Shown here in pieces: positions 1-8,209 of a stretch of 64,000 nt of DNA; the first letter of the stretch is position 1; the number at the start of each line of letters is the position of its first letter. The notes under the pieces were generated by a model, which had not been told where the DNA came from, made no database searches, and saw only the letters and a list, made by a program, of their open reading frames with translations. The stretch covers positions 107,347 to 171,346 of the forward strand of contig JAQUZE010000001.1 in the NCBI GenBank assembly GCA_028691515.1, in the 5' to 3' direction. This DNA is from Bacilli bacterium. GTDB taxonomy: Bacteria > Bacillota_I > Bacilli_A > ML615J-28 > CAG-698. Position numbers and translations under genes: made by a program.

Positions 1-2252
1 GTTGTGTTGACCACCCTGATTCTGATCATTTACATGTTTGTCAAGTGGATGTCAAAACTGAGGTTTTGCAAATAGTCTGTGGAGCTCCCAATGTTGCTCA
101 AGGACAGTATGTTATTGTTGCGCAAAACGGTGCTGTTCTTCCTAAAAATTTTAAAATTAAAAGAACTAAAATTAGAGGAGTAGAATCTAATGGAATGATA
201 TGTTCTTTAACTGAACTGGGTTTGGAAACTAAGTATATAAGTAATTTATACAGCGGAGGCATTTATTATTTTCAAGAAGAAGTTGAAATTGGAAGTGATC
301 CTATTAAAACTTTAGAGCTTGATGACAATATTATTGAATTAGGCTTAACTCCAGATCGAGCAGATTTGTTAAGTATGTTAGGTGTTGCTCAAGAAGTAAG
401 TGCGGTTTTTAATCGGCCTTTAAAGGAATCAAAGTATTTAAAAGTTGAAAGTATTGATAGTGAAAAAAAGTATATTGAAGTTTCAGTTAATACTACTGGT
501 TGCAATGGTTATTATGCTGCTGTATTAAAGAACGTTACGATAAAACCTTCACCAACATGGCTAGCATCGCGCTTAGTTGCTTTTGGTATTAGACCGATAA
601 ATAATGTGGTTGATATCACAAACTATATTCTGGCTCTATATGGCCAGCCTCTTCATGCATTTGATTATATGAAATTAGGGAAAAAAATTGTTGTTAGAAA
701 TGCACTTGAAGATGAAGAAATAATTACATTAGATGATAATAAAAGAATTTTAAATACTAGTGATGTTGTGATAACTGACGGTAAAAAACCTGTTGTTATC
801 GCGGGAATAATGGGTGGAAAAGAAACTGAAATATCTTTAGAAACAAAAGAAATTGTATTAGAAGCTGCTGTGTTTGATTCTTCATTTATCAGAAAAACTT
901 CTTCAAGAATTGGATTAAGAAGTGAATCATCAATTAGATTTGAAAAAGGGGTTAATTTAAATAGAACAGAAGAGGCTTTGAATTATGCTATTTATTTATT
1001 AAATAAGTATGCAGATGCTGTTTTTGTTGGGAAAGTTGAACATGATGGGAATAAAAAAGTATATGATAAAAAAATAGTTATAACTGAAAAGGAAGTTGAA
1101 AATTATTTAGGAATTAAGGTTAATAGTAAAGATATAATTAAAATTTGTAAAAGATTAGGTTTTAGTGCAAGTTTAGTAAAGGGAGAAATTAATGTAAAGG
1201 TTCCCAATACACGCAATGATGTTAATATTAAAGTTGATTTAATTGAGGAAATTGCTAGAATTAATGGTTATATTAATATGGAAGAAACACTTCCATTTTC
1301 TAATTTATTAGGTGGACTGACTAAAAAACAAGAATTAAGAAGAAAAATTAAACATATATTAATGGGTCTTGGGCTAAATGAAGTTGTTAATTATGCACTT
1401 GTTAATGATGTTATGAATAAAAAATTTAAGGATAATTTTATTTTAGATAGTAATGATATTAGTGTATTAAAACCTTTAAGTAATGAACATAAAACATTGC
1501 GAAAAGGTATTGTTGGTAGTTTAATTGAAAATGCTAAATATAACATTGCAAGAAAAAACAATAATCTTGCTTTCTTTGAATTGGGAAAGGTCTATTACGA
1601 AAAAGAAAATAAGAATTACGAAGATGAAGTACTAGGAATTTTACTTATAAATAAGTTAATTGGTTCTTCATGGAGAAAAGAAGATAATGTAATTAGTGAT
1701 TTTTATGTTTTAAAAGGTATTATTAATAATTTAGGTGATCACCTTAATATTAAATTTAATTATTTAATGAAAGAAGATATATCATTAGAATTACATCCTA
1801 AAAGAACCGCTTATTTATATATGAATAATATTTATGTTGGTTTTTTAGGCGAACTTCATCCTAAATATTCAAAGGAAAATGCTCTTCCAGAAGGAACATA
1901 TGTTGCTGAAATAAAATTAAATAACATTATTAATAAAGAGATTTCTGATGTAATATATGAACCGGTTTCTAAAGTACCTAATATGGAAAGAGATATAGCT
2001 GTTATTTTGAAGAAAAATATAAAGGCTGATACTATTTTAAATATAATAAACAAAGCGGATAAAAAACTTTTAAAAAATGCATATATATTTGATGTATATA
2101 CAAAAGATAATGTTGGTGATGATGAAAAATCAGTTGCTATTAAGTTAATATTTTCTAGTGATGAAACATTAACAGATAATATTGTTAATAAAAAAGTCGA
2201 TAATATTGTTAGTGCTTTGGAAAAAGATTTAGATGCGAAGTTAAGACAATAA
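1..2252 (+). CDS. pheT: Phenylalanyl-tRNA synthetase beta subunit (5' end outside window)
   Basis: Beta subunit of the (alpha-beta)2 enzyme that charges tRNA-Phe in the cytoplasm. The open frame runs in from the window edge: codons before the GTG at 45 already encode the OB-fold tRNA-binding domain (HPDSDHLHVCQVDV, then LQIVCGAPN), so that GTG is internal. About 749 codons are visible and roughly 45-50 N-terminal residues lie upstream. In order one sees the tRNA-binding domain, the B3/B4 editing domain (NNVVDITNY, GQPLHAFD), the B5 domain, the synthetase-like core and the C-terminal anticodon-binding FDX-ACB domain (KVPNMERDIAV). The alpha subunit pheS is expected just upstream but is not in view. 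The gene ends 14 bases before the stop of convergent ispH, with a shared terminator between them. Confidence 0.97.
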   Translation, partial: CVDHPDSDHLHVCQVDVKTEVLQIVCGAPNVAQGQYVIVAQNGAVLPKNFKIKRTKIRGVESNGMICSLTELGLETKYISNLYSGGIYYFQEEVEIGSDPIKTLELDDNIIELGLTPDRADLLSMLGVAQEVSAVFNRPLKESKYLKVESIDSEKKYIEVSVNTTGCNGYYAAVLKNVTIKPSPTWLASRLVAFGIRPINNVVDITNYILALYGQPLHAFDYMKLGKKIVVRNALEDEEIITLDDNKRILNTSDVVITDGKKPVVIAGIMGGKETEISLETKEIVLEAAVFDSSFIRKTSSRIGLRSESSIRFEKGVNLNRTEEALNYAIYLLNKYADAVFVGKVEHDGNKKVYDKKIVITEKEVENYLGIKVNSKDIIKICKRLGFSASLVKGEINVKVPNTRNDVNIKVDLIEEIARINGYINMEETLPFSNLLGGLTKKQELRRKIKHILMGLGLNEVVNYALVNDVMNKKFKDNFILDSNDISVLKPLSNEHKTLRKGIVGSLIENAKYNIARKNNNLAFFELGKVYYEKENKNYEDEVLGILLINKLIGSSWRKEDNVISDFYVLKGIINNLGDHLNIKFNYLMKEDISLELHPKRTAYLYMNNIYVGFLGELHPKYSKENALPEGTYVAEIKLNNIINKEISDVIYEPVSKVPNMERDIAVILKKNIKADTILNIINKADKKLLKNAYIFDVYTKDNVGDDEKSVAIKLIFSSDETLTDNIVNKKVDNIVSALEKDLDAKLRQ

Positions 2253-2276
2253 AAAGGATGACTATGTCATCCTTTT
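2252..2276. terminator. Bidirectional terminator between pheT and ispH
   Basis: An 11-bp perfect stem (AAAAGGATGAC, loop TAT, then its complement) starts at the pheT stop codon and overlaps the ispH stop. The A-rich and T-rich flanks let it act on both strands, which fits the convergent genes. Confidence 0.85.
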
Positions 2277-3184
2277 AATTTTAAGTAATCTTTTGTGTTT
2301 AATTTTGATATATATTTTGTGTTTTTATCATATGTTTTTAGGGCATTAATTATTTCTTGAACAACAGCAAAAGGTGTCGAAGCTCCAGATGTGATTATAC
2401 AGTTTTGAAACTCAGATAAATCATACTTATTTAAATCTTCCACAGTTTCAAGTAAGATTGTTTTTTTCTTATTATGTGTTTTTCCTATTGCTTTGAGCAT
2501 TTTAGTGTTATTGCTCATTTTGTCTCCTACAACAATTATTAAATCTGCATTTTCATTAGAATTAATTAACGCTTCTTGACGTAGTCTAGTAGCAGGGCAT
2601 ACTTCTTCAGATAAAATTAAATTAGGGTAATATTTTAATAAATCATAATATATTTCTTTAACTTTAATATAGGACATTGTTGATTGATTGGTAAGAATTA
2701 TATTTCCAGTTAGTTTTGGAAGATCTTCTAAAATAGAATCTTCTGTTATAAAATAAACAGGAAAATCATTAACGATTGCATTTGATTCAGGGTGGTTTTT
2801 AACTCCAAGAAAAATTACTGAATAGTTTTCTTTTATATAAGAGGAAATTAGTGAATGGATTTTTGTAACATCAGTACAAGTTGTATCTATAATATTTAGT
2901 TTTTTTTCTCTTGCAATGTTGATTAATTCCTTGCTAACGCCGTGAGCTGTAAAAATTACAGTTCCTTTATTTATTTTTAAAAGGGCATTTTTTTTATCAT
3001 TTTCGTTAATAAGAATGATGCCTTTATCAATAAAGCCTTGCATGATATTTTTGTTGTGGACTAAGTTTCCTATCATATATATTGGTTTTATAATATTTTT
3101 ATTTGTTAATTCTTTATTTACTATTGTTATTGCTCTTGCAACACCTTTGCAAATTCCCTGAGGAATAAGTTTAGTTACTTTCAT
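2267..3184 (-). CDS. ispH: 4-hydroxy-3-methylbut-2-enyl diphosphate reductase
   Basis: Last enzyme of the MEP isoprenoid pathway; an iron-sulfur enzyme that makes IPP and DMAPP from HMBPP. The three cluster cysteines are present at C12 (QGICKGV), C103 (TTCTDVTK) and C195 (VCPATRLRQ), as are the substrate histidines H43 and H81 (TAHGV) and the acid in NHPES (E132). The length of 305 residues is normal. I start at the ATG at 3184 because GGTGAT lies at a suitable distance; a GTG three codons upstream overlaps that site and is less likely. No other MEP gene is in the window. The gene is divergent from the next gene and convergent with pheT. Confidence 0.95.
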   Translation of the reverse strand: MKVTKLIPQGICKGVARAITIVNKELTNKNIIKPIYMIGNLVHNKNIMQGFIDKGIILINENDKKNALLKINKGTVIFTAHGVSKELINIAREKKLNIIDTTCTDVTKIHSLISSYIKENYSVIFLGVKNHPESNAIVNDFPVYFITEDSILEDLPKLTGNIILTNQSTMSYIKVKEIYYDLLKYYPNLILSEEVCPATRLRQEALINSNENADLIIVVGDKMSNNTKMLKAIGKTHNKKKTILLETVEDLNKYDLSEFQNCIITSGASTPFAVVQEIINALKTYDKNTKYISKLNTKDYLKLKG

Positions 3185-3200
3185 AATTATCACCCATTAA

Positions 3201-3209
3201 ATTATACCA
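3201..3209 (-). promoter_or_regulatory. Possible extended -10 promoter for ispH
   Basis: On the minus strand TGGTATAAT is an extended -10 element with no good -35. It would give a leader of only about ten bases, with the ribosome binding site at its very start, so it is a weak call. Confidence 0.35.
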
Positions 3210-3236
3210 TATTTTTGATAAAACCTTATAATATTA

Positions 3237-3245
3237 TGATATAAT
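3237..3245 (+). promoter_or_regulatory. Extended -10 promoter for the epimerase-like gene
   Basis: TGATATAAT lies about 20 bases before the start codon. A TTGATA at 3215 is 19 bases upstream, too far for ideal spacing, so the extended -10 probably carries the activity. Confidence 0.5.
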
Positions 3246-3265
3246 TAGTTATAGGGGTAATTTTT

Positions 3266-4141
3266 ATGATAACTATTAAAAATGAATATTTGAAAATTGA
3301 AGTTAATGATATTGGAGCAGAATTAAAATCTTTAGTGTCTAAAAATAATGTTTCATATCTTCATGATTCCAATCCTTATTATTGGAATAAAACTTCACCA
3401 ATTCTTTTTCCTATTATTGGAAAATTGAAAGACGGTAAAACAATTATAGAAAATAAAGAATATGTAATCCCGGGACATGGGTTTATTAAAAATCAAGATT
3501 TTGTTCTTTTGGAACAGAAAGAAAATAAAATTATTTTATTAAATGAATATAATAATGAAACTTTACAAATGTATCCATATAAATATAAATTTATAGTTAG
3601 TTATGAATTAATAGGGACGATTTTAAAAGTTACAAATACGGTTGAAAATATTGATAACAAAAAGATTTATTTTAATTTAGGAGCACATCCAGCCTTTAGC
3701 ACTAAACTTTATGAAAATGATAACATTAGTAATTACAGAATTGTTTTTGAAAAGGAAGAGACATTTGATAGTCCTTTAGTAATGTCAGATGCGACATTAA
3801 ATTTTGAGAATGTATCAAGAAATTACTATAAAATAAAAGAAATAAGTTTATCAAAAGATATATTTTCAATAGATACAATTATTATTCCGAATGTTAAATC
3901 ACAAAAAGTTTGGCTATTAAACAACGATAATAAAGGAATTATGTTGGAGTTTGATGGTTTTCCAACTTTTTGTATTTGGTCACTTTATAATAAAGAAGCA
4001 CCATTTGTCTGTCTAGAACCGTGGTATGGGAATAATGACCATCACAATTCTAAGCATATATTTTTAGAAAAAGATAATTTAATTAAGTTAGATATATCAC
4101 AAAAATTTGAGATTAGTTATTCAATTTCAATTATTGAATAG
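3266..4141 (+). CDS. Aldose 1-epimerase family protein (LacX-like)
   Basis: A 291-residue beta-sandwich protein of the galactose mutarotase superfamily, closest in character to the LacX/YeaD-like group. These enzymes interconvert alpha and beta anomers of free or phosphorylated sugars in the cytosol. Visible hallmarks are the N-terminal substrate loop (SPILFPIIGKLKDG), the HGFIKNQDF motif, the catalytic histidine region GAHPAFS, and the C-terminal CLEPWYG segment holding the catalytic acid. No signal peptide is present. It is transcribed divergently from ispH with its own promoter and no sugar-operon neighbours, so the substrate cannot be inferred from context. Confidence 0.85.
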   Translation: MITIKNEYLKIEVNDIGAELKSLVSKNNVSYLHDSNPYYWNKTSPILFPIIGKLKDGKTIIENKEYVIPGHGFIKNQDFVLLEQKENKIILLNEYNNETLQMYPYKYKFIVSYELIGTILKVTNTVENIDNKKIYFNLGAHPAFSTKLYENDNISNYRIVFEKEETFDSPLVMSDATLNFENVSRNYYKIKEISLSKDIFSIDTIIIPNVKSQKVWLLNNDNKGIMLEFDGFPTFCIWSLYNKEAPFVCLEPWYGNNDHHNSKHIFLEKDNLIKLDISQKFEISYSISIIE

Positions 4142-4191
4142 TTTTATATAAAAAATATTTTTTCATTTGATAAGCAATAAAATAAAAATAA

Positions 4192-4220
4192 TAGACAAAA
4201 TAGCTTAAATAAGATATAAT
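4192..4220 (+). promoter_or_regulatory. Sigma-A promoter for efp
   Basis: TAGACA at 4192 and TATAAT at 4215 are separated by 17 bases, followed by an AGGAGG ribosome binding site at 4232. This is a strong vegetative promoter. Confidence 0.8.
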
Positions 4221-4243
4221 ACTAATATTGTCAGGAGGTAAAT

Positions 4244-4801
4244 ATGGTTTCTAGTAATAGTTTTAAAACGGGGATGACAATTGAATATGACGGAAATATT
4301 TTTCAGGTTCTAGAGTTTCAACATGTAAAACCTGGGAAAGGCGCTGCTTTTGTTAGGACGCGATTAAAAAATTTAAGAACAGGTTCAACTATAGATTATA
4401 CTTTTAAATCAGATGAAAAGATGCCGCAAGCTATGATTGATAAGATCACTATGCAGTATTTATATGATGATGGGGATGCTTTAGCTTTTATGGATATGGA
4501 GACATATATTCAGATGGATATCCCAAAGGAAAGATTAGTTGATGAGATTAATTATCTTGTTGAAGGGATGAGTGTTGTTGTTATTAAATATCAAGAAGAG
4601 TTGCTTGGTGTTTCTTTGCCAGAGAAAGTGACTTTGAAAGTTGTTCAAACTCCACCCGGGGTTAAAGGAAATACTGCTGCTAATGCTACTAAAGATGCAG
4701 TTTTGGAAACAAACTTAGTTGTACAGGTTCCGTTATTTATTAATGAAGGTGATTCTATTGTTGTTAATACAAACGACGGGAAGTATAATTCTCGAGCTTA
4801 G
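4244..4801 (+). CDS. efp: Elongation factor P
   Basis: Binds the ribosome between the P and E sites and relieves stalling at polyproline stretches. At 185 residues it has the usual three beta-barrel domains. The loop that reaches the peptidyl-transferase centre reads VKPGKGAAF with Lys32 at its tip, the residue that is modified in other bacteria. No modification enzyme (EpmA-like, EarP or YmfI) can be identified in the window. AGGAGG sits seven bases before the ATG. The codon and base composition is slightly more GC-rich than its neighbours, as often seen in highly expressed genes. Confidence 0.97.
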   Translation: MVSSNSFKTGMTIEYDGNIFQVLEFQHVKPGKGAAFVRTRLKNLRTGSTIDYTFKSDEKMPQAMIDKITMQYLYDDGDALAFMDMETYIQMDIPKERLVDEINYLVEGMSVVVIKYQEELLGVSLPEKVTLKVVQTPPGVKGNTAANATKDAVLETNLVVQVPLFINEGDSIVVNTNDGKYNSRA

Positions 4802-4849
4802 TAGTTATGGATAAAATTTTCCATTTATAGTAAAGAAAGAGGTATTGTT

Positions 4850-5614
4850 ATGATACTTGCAATTGATATAGGCAATTCAAACATTGTTGTTGGTGTATAT
4901 AATGATAAATTAAAATCTAAATATAGAATGCAAACATTACTAAATGAAACAGCTGATGGTTATGGAATAAGAATTTATAATTTATTAAAACATGATGGAT
5001 ATCAATCTACTGATTTTGAAGGTATTATTATTGCCTCTGTAGTTCCTGTTTTAGATTATACTTTTACAAGGCTATGTCTTAAGTATTTTCATCAAGAACC
5101 TATGTTTGTTATGCCAGGGACTAAAAGTGGAATTAAAATAAAGATTGATAATCCTAAGCAACTTGGTGCAGATTTATTGGTTGCTGCAGTTGCGGGAGCA
5201 GAAAAATATAGCTTACCATTAATTATTATCGATATGGGAACTGCAATTACAATTAGTGTTATAGATAAAGAAAAGTCATTTGTTGGTGGAGTAATTTATC
5301 CTGGGTTATCAACTTCTTTTAATAGTCTTACTAAAAATACGGCTAAACTTGAAGAGGTACGTATTGAAAAAATTAATACATTAATAGGAAAAGATACAGT
5401 TTCGAGTATTCAAAGTGGAATGCTATATGGTACAGCTGCAATGCTAGATGGAATGATAAATAAAATTAAGAAATCTTATCCTGAAGCCGTTGTTATTTTA
5501 ACTGGTGGGCATTCACGAATATTAAAAGAATATATGGAAGAAAAAGTAACACTTGATAATGACTTAGTTCTTGATGGGTTACGAATAGTGTATAAAAAGA
5601 ATAAAAAAAATTAA
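4850..5614 (+). CDS. coaX: Type III pantothenate kinase
   Basis: First step of coenzyme A synthesis: ATP-dependent phosphorylation of pantothenate by the CoaX-type enzyme, which is not inhibited by CoA and uses a monovalent cation. The ASKHA fold is shown by the N-terminal phosphate loop DIGNSNIVVG (residues 6-15), the central pantothenate motif GADLLVAAVAG, the metal-binding DMGTAIT and the C-terminal LTGGHS. The length of 254 residues is typical. The start has an AAGAGG ribosome binding site. It follows efp by 48 bases with no clear terminator, so it is probably co-transcribed, and it ends in a strong terminator. Confidence 0.95.
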   Translation: MILAIDIGNSNIVVGVYNDKLKSKYRMQTLLNETADGYGIRIYNLLKHDGYQSTDFEGIIIASVVPVLDYTFTRLCLKYFHQEPMFVMPGTKSGIKIKIDNPKQLGADLLVAAVAGAEKYSLPLIIIDMGTAITISVIDKEKSFVGGVIYPGLSTSFNSLTKNTAKLEEVRIEKINTLIGKDTVSSIQSGMLYGTAAMLDGMINKIKKSYPEAVVILTGGHSRILKEYMEEKVTLDNDLVLDGLRIVYKKNKKN

Positions 5615-5621
5615 TCTTTAT

Positions 5622-5650
5622 AAAAAAGCTTATATAAGCTTTTTTTTATA
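5622..5650 (+). terminator. Terminator after coaX
   Basis: A perfect 24-base palindrome (AAAAAAGCTTAT and its mirror) followed by a T-run. Confidence 0.8.
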
Positions 5651-5676
5651 GACATAAATTTATGTTATGATATAAT
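5649..5676 (+). promoter_or_regulatory. Promoter for the EIIB-like/tkt pair
   Basis: TAGACA at 5649 and TATAAT at 5671 with 16-base spacing. TG one base before the -10 makes it extended. AAAGGATGG precedes the start codon at 5707. Confidence 0.75.
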
Positions 5677-5706
5677 AAAGAAGAAAAAGTAAAAGGATGG
5701 TTATTT

Positions 5707-6114
5707 ATGAAGAGTTTTTTGTTTTTATCTGAGTCACTTATTGGATTATATATAATATTAATATGTTTAATACCTATTTTTATTTTAATGATTGTTGCGA
5801 TTGTATTAACTGCAAATAAAAAAAGAAAAGAAGGAAAGATTAGAGAAGAGAAAATAAAAGAGGAGCCAGTTTCAGAGTTTCAAAAAGAAGTATTTTTTGA
5901 GGCTTATGGTGGTGAAGATAATATTATTGACATTAAAAGAGAAATGGGAAGAATAACAGTTAATGTTGTTGATCTTTCATTAGTAAATGGAGATAAATTA
6001 AAGGAACTTGGAGCAAAAGGAGTTTTGTTGGTTGGTTCCATGGTGAAAGCTAGTTTTGGTGATCGCGCGAAATACATATATGAATTACTAAAAGTAAAAG
6101 GAAATGGGGAATAA
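5707..6114 (+). CDS. Membrane-anchored EIIB(Glc)-like protein lacking the active cysteine
   Basis: A 135-residue protein with one N-terminal membrane helix (residues about 9-35), a Lys/Glu-rich linker (38-58) and a C-terminal domain that aligns with the IIB domain of glucose-family PTS permeases: GGEDNI at 68-73, RITVNV at 82-87, LGAKGVLLVGSMVKASFG at 101-118. In active IIB domains the motif around residue 79 carries the phosphorylated cysteine; here that position is Glu79. It therefore cannot carry phosphate in the usual way and may be a sensor, scaffold or relic. It lies two bases upstream of transketolase and shares its promoter. The structural assignment is fairly sure; a function is not known. 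Confidence 0.75.
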   Translation: MKSFLFLSESLIGLYIILICLIPIFILMIVAIVLTANKKRKEGKIREEKIKEEPVSEFQKEVFFEAYGGEDNIIDIKREMGRITVNVVDLSLVNGDKLKELGAKGVLLVGSMVKASFGDRAKYIYELLKVKGNGE

Positions 6115-6116
6115 GT

Positions 6117-8096
6117 GTGGGAAATCAAGATTTAGATAATTTAGCTATAGAAACTTTAAGGGTTTTATCTCTAGAACAAATAAATAGGGCAGAATCTGGA
6201 CACCCTGGAATAGCTCTTGGTGCTGCACCAATAATTCATGCTCTTTTTAAACATAATTTAAAGATTAGCCCTAAAAGACTTAATTGGATAGATAGAGATA
6301 GGTTTGTTTTGTCAGCAGGGCATGGTTCTGCATTATTATATTCAGCATTGCATTTAGCAAATTATAACGTTAGTAAAGATGATTTAATGAATTTTCGTCA
6401 GTTAAATAGTATTACTCCAGGACATCCAGAAGTTGGGATTACTGACGGAGTAGAAGCAACAACAGGTCCTTTAGGACAAGGTGTTGCAATGGCAGTAGGT
6501 ATGGCACTTGCTGAAAGTCATTTAGCAGCAAAATATAATAAAGATGATATTACGGTTATTGATCATTTTGTATATTGTTTATGTTCTGATGGGGATTTAC
6601 AAGAAGGAATTAGTAATGAGGCATTGAGTTTTGCGGGTCATAATAAATTAAGTAAGTTAATTATATTATATGATTCTAATGATATTCAACTAGATACTGA
6701 AACGGGTTTAACTTATAGCGAAGATATAAAAAATAAATTTCAATCAATTGGTTTTAATTATATTAAAGTTGAAAATGGTGAATTTGTAGATGATATTAAT
6801 AGTGCAATAATGGAAGCTAAAAAAAGTGATAAGCCAACAATAATAGAAATTAAAACAGTGATTGGGTTTGGTTCAACACTCGAAAATAGTAGTAAAGTTC
6901 ATGGGTCGCCTTTATCAAGCAAAGAAGTTTTAGGCTTTAGGACTAAATTAGGTGGAGAAGAATTCTCAGTTCCGGATGAAGTTGTTTCTTATTATGAAGA
7001 TATTAAAATTGCTGGTGAGTTTGAGTTTAAAGCTTGGGAAAGCAATATGAAATATTATTCAGTACATTATGAGAAAGAATATAATGAATTAATTAAAGTT
7101 ATAAATAATAAATTAGAGGTTGATTTTTCACTGTTGCCTTTATATGAAAAAGATTATAAGAAGGCAACCAGAGTAACAAGTGGAGAAATTTTATATGAAT
7201 TAAGTAAGCAAACGCCATTAATTTTTGGTGGTGCAGCTGATCTTTCATCTTCAACAAAAACAATTGTTGATGGTGGAGTATATGGTAGAAATTTTCAAGT
7301 AGGTAGAAATGTATTATATGGAGTAAGAGAACATGCCATGGGAGCTATTTCTAATGGACTTGCTTTGCATCAAGGATTTATTCCTTTTGCTAGTACTTTT
7401 CTGGTTTTCTCTGATTATTTGAAACCAGCTATTCGAATATCCGCTTTAATGGGAAAACAAGTTATTTATTTATTTACTCATGATTCAATTGCTGTTGGTG
7501 AGGATGGACCAACACATGAACCTGTAGAACAAATTACAATGTTAAGGAGTATCCCAAATTTAAATGTATTTCGTCCAGCTGATGCAAATGAGGTAAAAAT
7601 TGCTTGGCAAATTGCTTTAGAAGATAGAAACAAACCAAGCGCAATTATATTGACTAGACAAAATGTAGAAATAGTGACTGATAATTTGGATATTAATAAT
7701 GCTTATAAAGGTTGTTATATTATAAAAAAAGAAGACAAAAAATTAGATGGAATTATTATTGCAAGTGGATCAGAAGTATTGGTGGCGATTAAAGCTTCAG
7801 AAATTTTATTATTAAAAGGTTTGGATGTTAGAGTGTGTTCTATGTTATCAATGAATATTTTTGATGGACAAGATGAGGAGTATAAATCTTCTGTAATTCC
7901 AAATATTGACAATATTATGGCTGTTGAAATGAGTGAAGGAAGCCATTATTATAAATATTTATCAAAAAAGGCACTTCCTTACTTTATTACAAAATTTGGT
8001 AAAAGTGGAAAAGGAAAAGAAGTTATTAGTGATTTTAAATATGACGTTGATAATATTGTCTTATCATTTGAAGAACTTATAAAAAGAAATAAATAA
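6117..8096 (+). CDS. tkt: Transketolase
   Basis: Thiamine-diphosphate enzyme of the non-oxidative pentose phosphate pathway, transferring two-carbon units between ketose donors and aldose acceptors. At 659 residues it has the full three-domain layout. The N-terminal substrate loop GHPGIALGAAP, the ThDP motif SDGDLQEG continuing to the DSND region, the catalytic EHAMGAISNGLALH in the pyrimidine domain and the phosphate-binding HDSIAVGEDGPTHEP are all intact. The start is GTG with GGGGA eight bases away inside the end of the preceding EIIB-like gene, so the two are translationally coupled. A strong hairpin follows. Confidence 0.97.
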   Translation: MGNQDLDNLAIETLRVLSLEQINRAESGHPGIALGAAPIIHALFKHNLKISPKRLNWIDRDRFVLSAGHGSALLYSALHLANYNVSKDDLMNFRQLNSITPGHPEVGITDGVEATTGPLGQGVAMAVGMALAESHLAAKYNKDDITVIDHFVYCLCSDGDLQEGISNEALSFAGHNKLSKLIILYDSNDIQLDTETGLTYSEDIKNKFQSIGFNYIKVENGEFVDDINSAIMEAKKSDKPTIIEIKTVIGFGSTLENSSKVHGSPLSSKEVLGFRTKLGGEEFSVPDEVVSYYEDIKIAGEFEFKAWESNMKYYSVHYEKEYNELIKVINNKLEVDFSLLPLYEKDYKKATRVTSGEILYELSKQTPLIFGGAADLSSSTKTIVDGGVYGRNFQVGRNVLYGVREHAMGAISNGLALHQGFIPFASTFLVFSDYLKPAIRISALMGKQVIYLFTHDSIAVGEDGPTHEPVEQITMLRSIPNLNVFRPADANEVKIAWQIALEDRNKPSAIILTRQNVEIVTDNLDINNAYKGCYIIKKEDKKLDGIIIASGSEVLVAIKASEILLLKGLDVRVCSMLSMNIFDGQDEEYKSSVIPNIDNIMAVEMSEGSHYYKYLSKKALPYFITKFGKSGKGKEVISDFKYDVDNIVLSFEELIKRNK

Positions 8097-8121
8097 TCCG
8101 GATATACCGGATTATTTTTTA
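8092..8121 (+). terminator. Terminator after tkt
   Basis: A 10-bp stem (AATAATCCGG, loop ATATA, complement) followed by T6 and a second T-rich stretch, beginning at the stop codon. Confidence 0.85.
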
Positions 8122-8173
8122 TTTAAATTATATAGGAATATTTTTATTTACATTATGAAAAACACATAAAAAG

Positions 8174-8182
8174 TGATATAAT
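8174..8182 (+). promoter_or_regulatory. Extended -10 promoter for the pepV cluster
   Basis: TGATATAAT occurs about 27 bases before the ATG, with no recognisable -35. It has the same nine bases as elements before other genes in the window. Confidence 0.5.
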
Positions 8183-8209
8183 GAGAGAAAGATGTTTTGG
8201 AGGTAATTG

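Noticed and set aside
4807-4824. Hairpin (ATGGA...TCCAT) between efp and coaX as a terminator
   Set aside because: Only five base pairs and no T-run; coaX is more likely read through from the efp promoter.
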